64,000 nt of DNA from Pollutimonas sp036675275 (lineage in GTDB: Bacteria > Pseudomonadota > Gammaproteobacteria > Burkholderiales > Burkholderiaceae_B), in assembly GCA_036675275.1 (NCBI GenBank), contig JAKFFG010000071.1, positions 186,001 through 250,000 of the forward strand. Direction: 5' to 3'. Positions 16,543 to 24,478 of the stretch are shown piece by piece. The notes under the pieces are model-generated. The model saw nothing but the letters and a program-made list of their open reading frames with translations, ran no database searches and had not been told where the DNA came from. The translations under genes and the position numbers were made by a program. Positions within the stretch are counted from its first letter, which is position 1; every line of letters starts with the position of its first letter.

Positions 16543-18279
16543 ATGGCATTGTTGGACATTGAAAACCTGCGCATCGAGTTTTCCAGCCGCCGCGGCAATG
16601 TGGTCGCGATTCAGGACGTAAGCCTGTCGCTGGACAAGGGTGAAATCCTGGGCGTAGTCGGCGAATCCGGCGCCGGCAAGTCCACCATCGGCAATGCGGT
16701 GATCGGCCTGCTCGAAGCTCCGGGAAAGATGACGGGCGGCGCCGTGCTATTGAACGGCGAGCGTATCGACAAGCTTTCGGCACCGGCATTTCGCCTGGTG
16801 CGCGGCCGGCGCATAGGAATGATATTCCAGGATCCGCTTACCTCACTGGATCCTTTGCAGACCATAGGCCACCAATTGGTCGAGACGATGCAGGTGCACC
16901 TGCAGTTAAACCAGCAACAGGCCTCGGCGCGCGCTGTCGAATTGCTGGAGAGCGTGGGCATCGAACAAGCCAGGATACGCCTGCAACACTACCCTCATCA
17001 ATTCTCCGGCGGCATGCGCCAGCGCGTGGTCATCGCGCTGGCCTTGTGTTGCGAACCCGAGGTCATCATTGCCGACGAACCGACCACGGCGCTGGATGTC
17101 TCGATTCAGGCGCAGATTCTGGACCTGTTGCGCAAGCTTTGCAAAGAACACCAGGTCGGCATGATCCTTATCACGCACGATATGGGCGTGATCGCCGAGG
17201 TGACCGATCGGGTGGCTGTTCTGTACCGCGGCAAGCTGGTCGAGGAAGGCCCCACGAAAAGCCTGCTCAGCAGTCCGCAACACCTCTATACCAAGAGCCT
17301 GATCTCGGCCGTGCCCCGTTCGGACATCAAATTGCGGCGCTTCCCCATGGTCACTTACATCGAAGACGTCCTGGCGCCTTCCAAGCGAAGCAACCTGGCG
17401 ATCGCAACGCGCTGGCTGGGCGAGCACCGCAATCACGGCACACAGTCGGAGAGGCCCCTGCTGCAAGTGGAAAACCTGAGCATGCGGTTTGTGCTGAAGA
17501 ACGCCTTCCTCAAACAAAACCGTATCATGCTGGACGCCGTTAAGAACGTCAGCTTTTCCATCAAGGCCGGCGAAGTATTCGGCCTGGTGGGTGAATCCGG
17601 CTCCGGCAAATCCACTATCGCCCGCCTGATTGCGGGACTATACAAAACCAGCAATGGCTCCGTCATTTTCAACGACGTCAACGTTACAGAGCTTACCGAT
17701 GCCAAGACGACGAACGCGTTCCGGCGCCAGATCCAGATGGTGTTCCAGGATCCCTTTTCGTCCCTGAATCCGCGCATGCGTATCCTGGACATCGTGGCCG
17801 AACCCATACGCTTTCACAAGCTTGCGCAAACCGAAGCGCTGACCCGCCAGATCGTCAGCGGCCTGCTCGACTATGTGGGCTTGGGCGACCAGGCACTGTT
17901 GCGTTTTCCACACGAGTTTTCCGGCGGCCAGCGGCAACGCATCTGCATCGCCCGCGCACTGGCCACGCGGCCGCGCTTTCTCATCTGCGACGAACCCACT
18001 TCGGCGCTGGATGTGTCCATACAGGCGCAGATTCTCAACTTGCTCAAAGACCTGCAGGAGACGCTGGGCCTGACGATTCTTTTCATCAGCCACGACCTGC
18101 CCGTCATACGGCAGATGTGCGACAAGGTGGGGGTCATGCGCCACGGAGAATTGCTGGAAGTTGCAGAAACCGAGACGCTATTTTCCGACGCCAGGCACGA
18201 CTACAGCAGGCATCTTTTATCTTTGATGCCCAGCCTTGATTTCCTCTCGCGCGAGGGTCTGGAAGTCGAAGCGGTGTAG
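16543..18279 (+). CDS. Fused dual ATPase subunit of peptide ABC transporter (DppD-DppF type)
   Basis: A single 578-aa polypeptide holding both nucleotide-binding domains. NBD1 (about 1-255) has GESGAGKST, signature FSGGMRQRV and ADEPTTALD. NBD2 (about 305-578) has GESGSGKST, FSGGQRQRI and CDEPTSALD. The usual DppD C-terminal extension is shortened to the linker between them (about 256-304). Both domains look catalytically intact. It completes the importer, 9 bp after the DppC-type permease. Confidence 0.95.
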   Translation: MALLDIENLRIEFSSRRGNVVAIQDVSLSLDKGEILGVVGESGAGKSTIGNAVIGLLEAPGKMTGGAVLLNGERIDKLSAPAFRLVRGRRIGMIFQDPLTSLDPLQTIGHQLVETMQVHLQLNQQQASARAVELLESVGIEQARIRLQHYPHQFSGGMRQRVVIALALCCEPEVIIADEPTTALDVSIQAQILDLLRKLCKEHQVGMILITHDMGVIAEVTDRVAVLYRGKLVEEGPTKSLLSSPQHLYTKSLISAVPRSDIKLRRFPMVTYIEDVLAPSKRSNLAIATRWLGEHRNHGTQSERPLLQVENLSMRFVLKNAFLKQNRIMLDAVKNVSFSIKAGEVFGLVGESGSGKSTIARLIAGLYKTSNGSVIFNDVNVTELTDAKTTNAFRRQIQMVFQDPFSSLNPRMRILDIVAEPIRFHKLAQTEALTRQIVSGLLDYVGLGDQALLRFPHEFSGGQRQRICIARALATRPRFLICDEPTSALDVSIQAQILNLLKDLQETLGLTILFISHDLPVIRQMCDKVGVMRHGELLEVAETETLFSDARHDYSRHLLSLMPSLDFLSREGLEVEAV

Positions 18280-18284
18280 CTTTC

Positions 18285-18299
18285 CGGCGCGTAGCGCCG
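18285..18299 (+). terminator. Short GC hairpin after the ABC operon
   Basis: A 6-bp perfect stem CGGCGC/GCGCCG with a 3-nt loop, 6 bp after the stop, followed by CTCTGCTTGTT. It lacks a proper T-tract, so termination is uncertain. No gene is visible in 18300-18473. Confidence 0.4.
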
Positions 18300-18473
18300 C
18301 TCTGCTTGTTACACCGTCATGCCTCTTTAACGTTTGGACACCAAAATAATGGCTGTGTGCTGGACGCCTTCCGACGGCCTCCCTATGATAGCCTCATCCA
18401 GGCTGCGTTTCACCCTGGCGCAGGAATGCTTCAAAGTGCACACTTTCCATCAATCTTTATAGGATAAATCGCC

Positions 18474-18722
18474 ATGGGCATTATCGGCATGATCGTAGTG
18501 GGTTTTATCGTCGGGCTGATCGCAAGGGCAATCATGCCGGGCGAACAGAAGTTCGGAATCATCATGACCATTATCCTGGGGATCGTCGGCGCCCTCGTGG
18601 CCGGCTTCCTGGGTAGTGCGCTGGGCTTATATCAACAAGGTGAACCAGTGGGCTGGATCGCCTCTGTGGTGGGCGCGATTATCGTACTGTTCATCTACGG
18701 CATGATCGTCAAGAAACGCTGA
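18474..18722 (+). CDS. GlsB/YeaQ/YmgE-family stress-associated membrane protein
   Basis: 82-residue Transglycosylase-associated family protein with three membrane helices separated by short Gly-rich turns (about 3-19, 27-50, 57-78) and the conserved ARAIMPGEQ loop after helix 1. Such proteins are typically general-stress induced; no enzymatic role is known. AGGA lies upstream of the ATG. Followed by hairpins. Confidence 0.92.
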   Translation: MGIIGMIVVGFIVGLIARAIMPGEQKFGIIMTIILGIVGALVAGFLGSALGLYQQGEPVGWIASVVGAIIVLFIYGMIVKKR

Positions 18723-18763
18723 ATAAACCCGCCCTGCGTTGCGGGGCGGGCAAGCATGGCAGG

Positions 18764-18803
18764 CAAAAGGCACTCCGATACACCGGAGTGCCTTTTGCTT
18801 TTG
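18764..18803 (+). terminator. Rho-independent terminator after the GlsB-family gene
   Basis: Perfect 14-bp stem (18764-18777 with 18784-18797), 6-nt loop and T-rich tail. A further GC-rich hairpin (18728-18750, one G-T pair) precedes it without a T-tract. Confidence 0.85.
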
Positions 18804-18845
18804 TCTACAATACGCTATCCGCTTACCCGGTTGCCTGGAGGCACC

Positions 18846-19214
18846 ATGGACAACTCTCGATATCAGACTGAATACACGCCGCGCCGTTTTTGGCAAAAGC
18901 TGGGGCCTCTTGCGCAGTCGGCAGGCCGGACCACGCTGGAAAAGGCGCTCTACCTGTATTACGCAGTGCAGGATGAACACACGCCCAAATGGGCCAAACG
19001 CGTCATCTACGGGGCGCTGGGCTATCTCATTCTGCCGCTCGACGCCATTCCCGATCTCGCCCCACTGATCGGCTACACCGACGACCTCAGCGTCATGGCT
19101 GCGGCCCTGGCGACGGTAGCGTTCTACATCACCCCGGAAGTCAAGGAGCAGGCCCACCGCAAGCTGGACGCGTGGTTCAGCAAGCCCGCCGCCCGTGCCT
19201 ACACGGATGCCTGA
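18846..19214 (+). CDS. YkvA/DUF1232 family membrane protein
   Basis: 122 aa from the ATG at 18846, which has GGAGG 5 nt upstream; the open frame extends further up but without a site. The central DUF1232 core holds LILPLDAIPDLAPLIGYTDDLSVM. DUF1232 proteins are small membrane-associated proteins of unknown function. Its last codons overlap the next gene's start by 8 bp. Confidence 0.9.
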   Translation: MDNSRYQTEYTPRRFWQKLGPLAQSAGRTTLEKALYLYYAVQDEHTPKWAKRVIYGALGYLILPLDAIPDLAPLIGYTDDLSVMAAALATVAFYITPEVKEQAHRKLDAWFSKPAARAYTDA

Positions 19215-20667
19215 CCAGCGGGGCCAAGCAGCACGGCATGCGCCCAGCTTCGCCGACTACTGGCAGGCCGAAACGCTGCGCCTGCGCGAAGCGCTATCAG
19301 GGCCTCTGGAAGATTCCGGCGAGGTGCGCCGCGCTCGCGTAGAAGGAAAAACCTACACTGACAAAATCCTGATGCGCGCGCGGCTGCTCGCCCGGCGCGA
19401 GGGAATCGATCTGCTCATCGCCAAATGGACGCAGGGTGCCAGGCTGGCACTGCTGGGCATGTTGCTGGCCGCCCTGGTGGCCGGGGCGGCGGCCGCGTCC
19501 GGCGCATTGGGCGACGGCAGCCGCTCCGTCAACGTATTGCTGGCACTCGCTGCCCTGCTGGGCCTGAATTTGCTTGCCTTCCTTTTCTGGCTGGCGAGCT
19601 TTTTTATTCAGTCCGACACCAGCGGCTCTTACCTGGGCGAGATATGGCTATGGCTTACGCGCAAGCTCGCCCGAGGCCCCGACGCCGCCCTGACACCCCG
19701 GGCGCTCGTCGAGGTGCTGAGTCGCAACAACGCGCTGCGCTGGCTGCTGGGCGCGGTCAGCCATGGCGCCTGGGCCGTGGCGTCGCTCAGCATGCTGCTG
19801 ACTCTGGTCGCCATGCTGTCGGCTCGACGCTACGGCTTCAACTGGGAAACCACACTGCTATCGGCAGACACTTTCGTGTCCTTGACCGCCGCCCTGGGGT
19901 GGCTGCCCTCTTTTCTGGGCTTCGCCGTACCGCCGGAGGCAGTCGTGCGCGCCAGCACCGGCCTGCAAGCGTTGCCGGAATCTGCACGCGTCCTGTGGTC
20001 AAGCTGGCTGATAGGCTGCGTGGTCACATACGGACTCATTCCCCGTGTGCTGGGCCTGCTCCTGGCCATATTCACGACTCGCAGGAAAGTGGCGGCCATA
20101 GTCCTCGATGAAGGCCTCCCGGGTTATGCCGAGCTACGCGGCCGCCTGGCGCCGCCCAGCGAAAAAGCCGGCACCGATGCGCCCGACGGCCCCCAATTCC
20201 AGTCCACGATACTCCCGCGCGGCCCTGCGCAGCCGGAGCCGGATCAGCTTTTGATTGCCGGCATAGAGCTTGCACCGGATACACCGTGGCCGCCCGCCGC
20301 TCTGCACCCGTCTATTATCGACTTGGGCGTGATCGACACGCGATCGCAGCGCAGCTCCCTGCTGGATCGCATGAACCTGCATCCGCCCCTGCGAATGTTG
20401 GCGGTATGCGACCCGCAACAGACGCCCGATCGCGGCACCATCGCCCTGCTTGCGGAGCTGGCTGGCCTTGCAGCGCAGGCGCACATCGCACTCCCCGCCG
20501 ACCACGTAGCCGGCAATGCGATGGAATCGCGAAGGTCTGCCTGGCGCGAGCGTCTGTTGGCGGCAGGGTTCGCGCCCGAACAGGTACACAGCGACATCGC
20601 TCAAGCGCTGGCCTGGCTGGCCGCAGCGCCGCCAGGCGAAAATCTTGCAGGAGCAGCGCATGCCTGA
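19207..20667 (+). CDS. DUF2868 domain-containing membrane protein
   Basis: 486 aa from ATG 19207 (a GTG at 19195 is an alternative start). There are predicted membrane helices in the N-terminal half (roughly 80-140 and 190-290) and a soluble C-terminal half with an alpha/beta pattern. DUF2868 proteins are regularly encoded next to a DUF3482 GTPase, exactly as here, where the two genes overlap by 8 bp. The pair probably works together at the membrane; the biochemical role is not known. Confidence 0.85.
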   Translation: MPDQRGQAARHAPSFADYWQAETLRLREALSGPLEDSGEVRRARVEGKTYTDKILMRARLLARREGIDLLIAKWTQGARLALLGMLLAALVAGAAAASGALGDGSRSVNVLLALAALLGLNLLAFLFWLASFFIQSDTSGSYLGEIWLWLTRKLARGPDAALTPRALVEVLSRNNALRWLLGAVSHGAWAVASLSMLLTLVAMLSARRYGFNWETTLLSADTFVSLTAALGWLPSFLGFAVPPEAVVRASTGLQALPESARVLWSSWLIGCVVTYGLIPRVLGLLLAIFTTRRKVAAIVLDEGLPGYAELRGRLAPPSEKAGTDAPDGPQFQSTILPRGPAQPEPDQLLIAGIELAPDTPWPPAALHPSIIDLGVIDTRSQRSSLLDRMNLHPPLRMLAVCDPQQTPDRGTIALLAELAGLAAQAHIALPADHVAGNAMESRRSAWRERLLAAGFAPEQVHSDIAQALAWLAAAPPGENLAGAAHA

Positions 20668-22075
20668 CCACGAGACCCCATTGCGGATGGCGGTAGTCGG
20701 CCACACCAATACGGGCAAAACCTCGCTATTGCGCACCCTGACCCGCGATCCCGGCTTCGGCGTCGTCGAGGACAGTCCGGGCACCACGCGCCACGTCGAA
20801 GGCGCCCGCCTGCTGGTCGACGGTTCGGTCGCCGTGGAGCTCTACGACACGCCGGGCATGGAAGACGGCATCGCGCTGCTCGATTACCTCGATCATCTGG
20901 CGAAACCGGGCGAGCGCATCGACGGGCCGGAACGCATACGCCGTTTCCTGGCAAGCCCGGAAAGCAGTCGCCGCTTCGAACAGGAAGCGCGAGTGCTGAA
21001 AAAACTGCTGGACTGCGACGCCGGCCTATATGTGGTGGACGTGCGGGACCCGGTGCTGGGCAAGCATAAAGATGAGCTGGCCATTCTCGCCAGTTGCGGC
21101 CACCCTCTGGTGCCGGTATTGAATTTCACGCACAGTCCGCAGCAGCGCCTGGCCACCTGGCGTGAGGCGCTGGCGCGGCTGGGCCTGCATGTCATTGTGG
21201 AGTTCGACACGGTTGCGCCTGCGCTGGATGGCGAAACGCAGCTGTACGATAAGTTGGCATTGGTCATGGACAGGCACGCAGGCTTGCTGCAGGCGCTCAA
21301 GCATGACGTCGCGCAACAACGGGAAATTCGCCATCGTGACGCAACGCGCATGATTGCCGAAATGTTGATAGACGTTGCCGCCTTGCACCTGGCCGCCGAG
21401 CCCGGCCAACAGGCGCTGGAAGACGCCACGCAAGCCTTGCGCCAGCAGGTCCGGGCACGCGAAAACCGTTGCGTGCAGGCACTGCTGAAACGCTACAACT
21501 TCAATGCGCGCGATTTTCCGGCGCATGCGCTGCCGCTGGAAGGCGAACGCTGGGGCATGGATCTGTTTCATCCGCAGGCGCTGAAAGACGTCGGCATCCA
21601 TGTCGGCAAAGGCGTGGCCGCCGGCGCAATGGCCGGCGCAACGCTGGATGTATTCACGGTCGGCATCAGTCTGGGCGCGGCGACCCTGCTGGGCGCAGCC
21701 GCCGGCGGCCTGTGGCAAGGGGCCGACAAGCTGGGCAAACGCGTGCTCGGGCGCTTGAAGGGGTATCAGGAGCTGAGCGTGGATGACGCGGTATTGCGCT
21801 TGCTGGCCATACGCCAGCTGGCGCTGGCGCAAGCCCTGGAGCGGCGCGGCCATGCCGCGCAAGGGCCGATACAAATCGAATCCCCACCTGGCGGCGATGC
21901 CGCCGAGCCGGACGAAACGTCGATCAAGGCCTGGCGCAGCGACAAACTGCCCGCGGAACTGCTGGAAGCGCGCAGTCAGCCGCAATGGTCCAGCCTAGGT
22001 ACGCACTACGATGCCGGAACGCGCCGCCAGCAGGCAATACGCTCGCTTGCCGAGAACCTGTTCAGAGCAGCGTAG
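20660..22075 (+). CDS. DUF3482-containing Era-like GTPase
   Basis: 471 aa from the ATG at 20660, preceded by AGGAG. The GTPase domain has the P-loop GHTNTGKT at 14-21, the Thr-rich switch (SPGTTRH) and the G3 motif DTPG at 63-66. A DUF3482 domain forms the C-terminal half, with Gly/Ala-rich helices around 315-360 (GKGVAAGAMAGATLDVFTVG) that may insert in or lie on the membrane. Overlaps the DUF2868 gene, so they are co-translated. Its 3' end overlaps the convergent TPM gene by 14 bp. Confidence 0.88.
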   Translation: MPDHETPLRMAVVGHTNTGKTSLLRTLTRDPGFGVVEDSPGTTRHVEGARLLVDGSVAVELYDTPGMEDGIALLDYLDHLAKPGERIDGPERIRRFLASPESSRRFEQEARVLKKLLDCDAGLYVVDVRDPVLGKHKDELAILASCGHPLVPVLNFTHSPQQRLATWREALARLGLHVIVEFDTVAPALDGETQLYDKLALVMDRHAGLLQALKHDVAQQREIRHRDATRMIAEMLIDVAALHLAAEPGQQALEDATQALRQQVRARENRCVQALLKRYNFNARDFPAHALPLEGERWGMDLFHPQALKDVGIHVGKGVAAGAMAGATLDVFTVGISLGAATLLGAAAGGLWQGADKLGKRVLGRLKGYQELSVDDAVLRLLAIRQLALAQALERRGHAAQGPIQIESPPGGDAAEPDETSIKAWRSDKLPAELLEARSQPQWSSLGTHYDAGTRRQQAIRSLAENLFRAA

Positions 22076-22568
22076 GATCGTTGGACAAGTCGTTCGTGTT
22101 GGCCTGGCCTTGCTGCAAGGGCGGACAACGCGAATGCAATATGACCTCGATGTCGTCTATCGCCGCAAGTATGCCGGCGGCGTAGTCCTTGTTGCGCAGC
22201 CGCGTCCTCAGCTTATTGCAGACCTGTTCCCACATATCGTCCGTCGCGGCAATCGCGCGGTCGCAAACGATTTCGATGCGATGTTTGTCCAGCGCCAGAT
22301 AAAGCAGCACACCCGTATTAAGCGGCGTATCCCATACGCGCAAACGCCCGAACACCTCGAGCGCGCGGCAACGGCTATCGGGCTCGTGGGACGGACTGAC
22401 GGCTTCGACGGCCACCACCAGCTCGCCCGTGTGATCGAGTTCGCTTTTCTTGATGCGATCGGCGATTTGCGCAAGGACCTCGGGCGTAAAGTGCTTGCGC
22501 CGCAGCCATTGGCCCTCCAGCGTGGACCAGCCGGTCAATTGCTTCCACTTCCCACCATCTTGACGCAC
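22062..22568 (-). CDS. TPM-domain protein, second of the lemA cluster
   Basis: 168 aa from a GTG start at 22568, chosen because AAGGAGAG lies just upstream and the longer frame would run into the Gly-rich end of the previous gene. It has the TPM/YgcG-type fold (SELDHTGELVVAVEAV, then VWDTPLNTGVLLYLALDKHRIEIVCDRAI) but no membrane anchor, unlike its neighbour. 28 bp after the first TPM gene. Function unknown; TPM_phosphatase-domain proteins occur with LemA in many bacteria. Confidence 0.82.
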   Translation of the reverse strand: MRQDGGKWKQLTGWSTLEGQWLRRKHFTPEVLAQIADRIKKSELDHTGELVVAVEAVSPSHEPDSRCRALEVFGRLRVWDTPLNTGVLLYLALDKHRIEIVCDRAIAATDDMWEQVCNKLRTRLRNKDYAAGILAAIDDIEVILHSRCPPLQQGQANTNDLSNDPTLL

Positions 22569-22596
22569 GTTCTCTCCTTGGGTTTGAAACTGCCTG

Positions 22597-23553
22597 CTAC
22601 CAACTGCCGGAAGCGCCACCGCCGCCGCTGCTGCCGCCTCCCCCGCCAAATCCACCACCACCGCCGAAGCCTCCGCCGCCACCAAAGCCGCCCCCGGCGC
22701 CAAAACCGCCCAGACCGCCACCCAGGCCGCCGATGACCCCACCGCGGCGCGACGCACGGGCCGCACTGCCACGGCCGCCGGCGCCGAACTTGCGGCCTAT
22801 GCGGCTCAAGATAAAGGCCACCACAGCCGCCGCCAGGCTGATGCCAATGCTGCCGAACATCAGGAAGACAAAAATGCCGGCGACCACGGCAGCGAACCCG
22901 GCCGGCATGAGCAAGGTCATGAACGCCAGCGGCGCAAGCATGACGACGGGAGAGTCGTCATCGGACGCCGACTCAGTGCTTGCCACGGGAGGCGGTAGCG
23001 GCTCGCCGTCCACCAGCTTGACCAGGCTTTCGACGCCGGCAGTCACACCGCCTGCGTAGTCGTCCTGCTTGAATCGGGGCGTGACCTGCTCGCGAATGAT
23101 GCGGCCTGCCAGCAAGTCAGGCACGGCGCCCTCCAGCCCATAGCCGACCTCGATGCGCAGGCGGCGGTCATCTTTTGCCACCACGAAGAGAATGCCGTCA
23201 TCGACCTTTTCGCGGCCCAGGCGCCACTGATCGAAGACACGCCGCGCGTAGCTTTCTATGGTGTCATCGCCGGTGCTTGGGACCAGCAAGACAGCAATCT
23301 GCGCAGCTTTGCGCTGCTCCAGGTCGGCCAGCAGCTGCTCCAGATGGTCTTGCGTGTTGGAGTCCAGCGTGCCGGTGCTGTCGGTGACCCGGCTTTTGAG
23401 GTCGGGAACGGGCGCCGGCGCGGCGTGCGCCCCCAGGCCCAGCGCCGGTACCAACGACACAAGCACCAGCCCCGCCCACAACGCCAGCGACATGGCCAAG
23501 GCCTTGCCGCGAGATCTCGACCACGAAAAAACTTCATTCACGGAAACAGCCAT
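22597..23553 (-). CDS. TPM-domain membrane protein (YgcG family)
   Basis: 318 aa with an N-terminal signal/anchor (about 18-45), a periplasmic TPM domain (about 52-175: VTDSTGTLDSN, DDGILFVVAKDDRRLRIEVGYGLEGAVPD), further membrane helices (about 205-255) and a glycine-rich tail ending SGGGGASGSW. This architecture is typical of YgcG proteins encoded after lemA. The tail is low-complexity, GGGGFGG-type. Its role is presumed to be in envelope maintenance. Confidence 0.9.
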   Translation of the reverse strand: MAVSVNEVFSWSRSRGKALAMSLALWAGLVLVSLVPALGLGAHAAPAPVPDLKSRVTDSTGTLDSNTQDHLEQLLADLEQRKAAQIAVLLVPSTGDDTIESYARRVFDQWRLGREKVDDGILFVVAKDDRRLRIEVGYGLEGAVPDLLAGRIIREQVTPRFKQDDYAGGVTAGVESLVKLVDGEPLPPPVASTESASDDDSPVVMLAPLAFMTLLMPAGFAAVVAGIFVFLMFGSIGISLAAAVVAFILSRIGRKFGAGGRGSAARASRRGGVIGGLGGGLGGFGAGGGFGGGGGFGGGGGFGGGGGSSGGGGASGSW

Positions 23554-23590
23554 GGTTTACCCTTGCGCAACAACAATAAGACGACGAGAA

Positions 23591-24202
23591 CTACGGCGTG
23601 ACTGATTCCGGCACCGAGAACTTGACCTCGGGGTCCTTGGTGATCTCGTCCTGCCTGGACACACCATAGTTTTCTATGGTGTCGTACCCGAAGATCTTGG
23701 CGGTAATCAGGGTAGGAAACTGGCGCACGATCAGGTTGTATTCCTGCACGGCCTGCACATAACGCCCCCGCTCGGTCGCAATCCGGTTTTCGGTGCCCTC
23801 GAGCTGCGTCATCAGGTCGCGGAACAAGCCGTCGCTTTTGAGCTGCGGGTAGTTTTCAGAGACGGCAATAAGGCGGGACAGCGCCGAAGACAGTTGCCCC
23901 TGCGCTTCATTGAAACGGGCCATCACCTCGGGATTCTGAAGATCGGCGGCGCTGATCTGGACGCTGCCCACCTTGGAGCGCGCCTCGGTAACTTGCGTAA
24001 GTACGGCGCGTTCGTTGACCATGTAGGCATTGACCGAATTGACCAGCTTGGGAACCAGTTCGGCGCGGCGCTCGTACTGGTTAAGAGTCTGCGACCATGC
24101 CGACTTTACCTGTTCATCCAGACGCTGGATGTCGTTGTAGCCGCAACCGGCAAGCAGCACCGACAGGCACGGCAAAAGAACAAGCAGAAATATACGTTTC
24201 AT
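23591..24202 (-). CDS. LemA family lipoprotein
   Basis: 203 aa from the ATG at 24202. The first 20 residues are a lipoprotein signal with lipobox LAGC (Cys20), so it is probably membrane-anchored by lipid rather than by the N-terminal helix of many LemA proteins. The body is the long four-helix LemA fold, with NQYERRAELVPKLVNSVNAY and ENYPQLKSDGLFRDLMTQLEGTENRIATERGRY. First gene of the lemA-TPM-TPM operon (gaps 37 and 28 bp). Confidence 0.92.
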   Translation of the reverse strand: MKRIFLLVLLPCLSVLLAGCGYNDIQRLDEQVKSAWSQTLNQYERRAELVPKLVNSVNAYMVNERAVLTQVTEARSKVGSVQISAADLQNPEVMARFNEAQGQLSSALSRLIAVSENYPQLKSDGLFRDLMTQLEGTENRIATERGRYVQAVQEYNLIVRQFPTLITAKIFGYDTIENYGVSRQDEITKDPEVKFSVPESVTP

Positions 24203-24450
24203 GATCGGCAGTCCAAAAAAGGCAACAGCACAAATTACAGCAGTTTGTGCAGACCTTGCCAATATGCCTCAAATAAACAAACCCTGCGCAAAAATACCGC
24301 GCCATGCGCGGGAGGGCGCCTTTTACGTTACAATGCTGGATTACGTGTCGCACCAGTCAACACGTGTCTTGCAAGCAATTCTGTTCTTGCCTGAGCTTTT
24401 TCGCTCTCAACTTCTTTTATCGTCTGCCTAGATTGGTATCTCTCAACTCG

Positions 24451-24471
24451 AGCGATAGGCTGTCGCTGGAG
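24451..24471 (+). promoter_or_regulatory. Stem-loop abutting the ribosome-binding site of the helicase gene
   Basis: AGCGA (24451-24455) can pair with TCGCT (24463-24467), and the SD-like GGAG (24468-24471) follows immediately. The start codon is TTG. The remaining 24203-24450 region must hold the divergent promoters for lemA and the helicase; I cannot place them with confidence. Confidence 0.35.
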
Positions 24472-24478
24472 TTATTTC

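Noticed and set aside
22597..22760. Glycine-codon tract as a CRISPR or microsatellite array
   Set aside because: The repeats are simple GGC/GGT-type codons in frame, encoding the usual glycine-rich tail of YgcG proteins; there are no spacers.
22569..22772. Longer N-terminus for the second TPM protein
   Set aside because: It would consist of the antisense-like Ala/Val-rich reading of the previous gene's glycine tail. The GTG at 22568 has a good ribosome-binding site and starts just after that gene ends.
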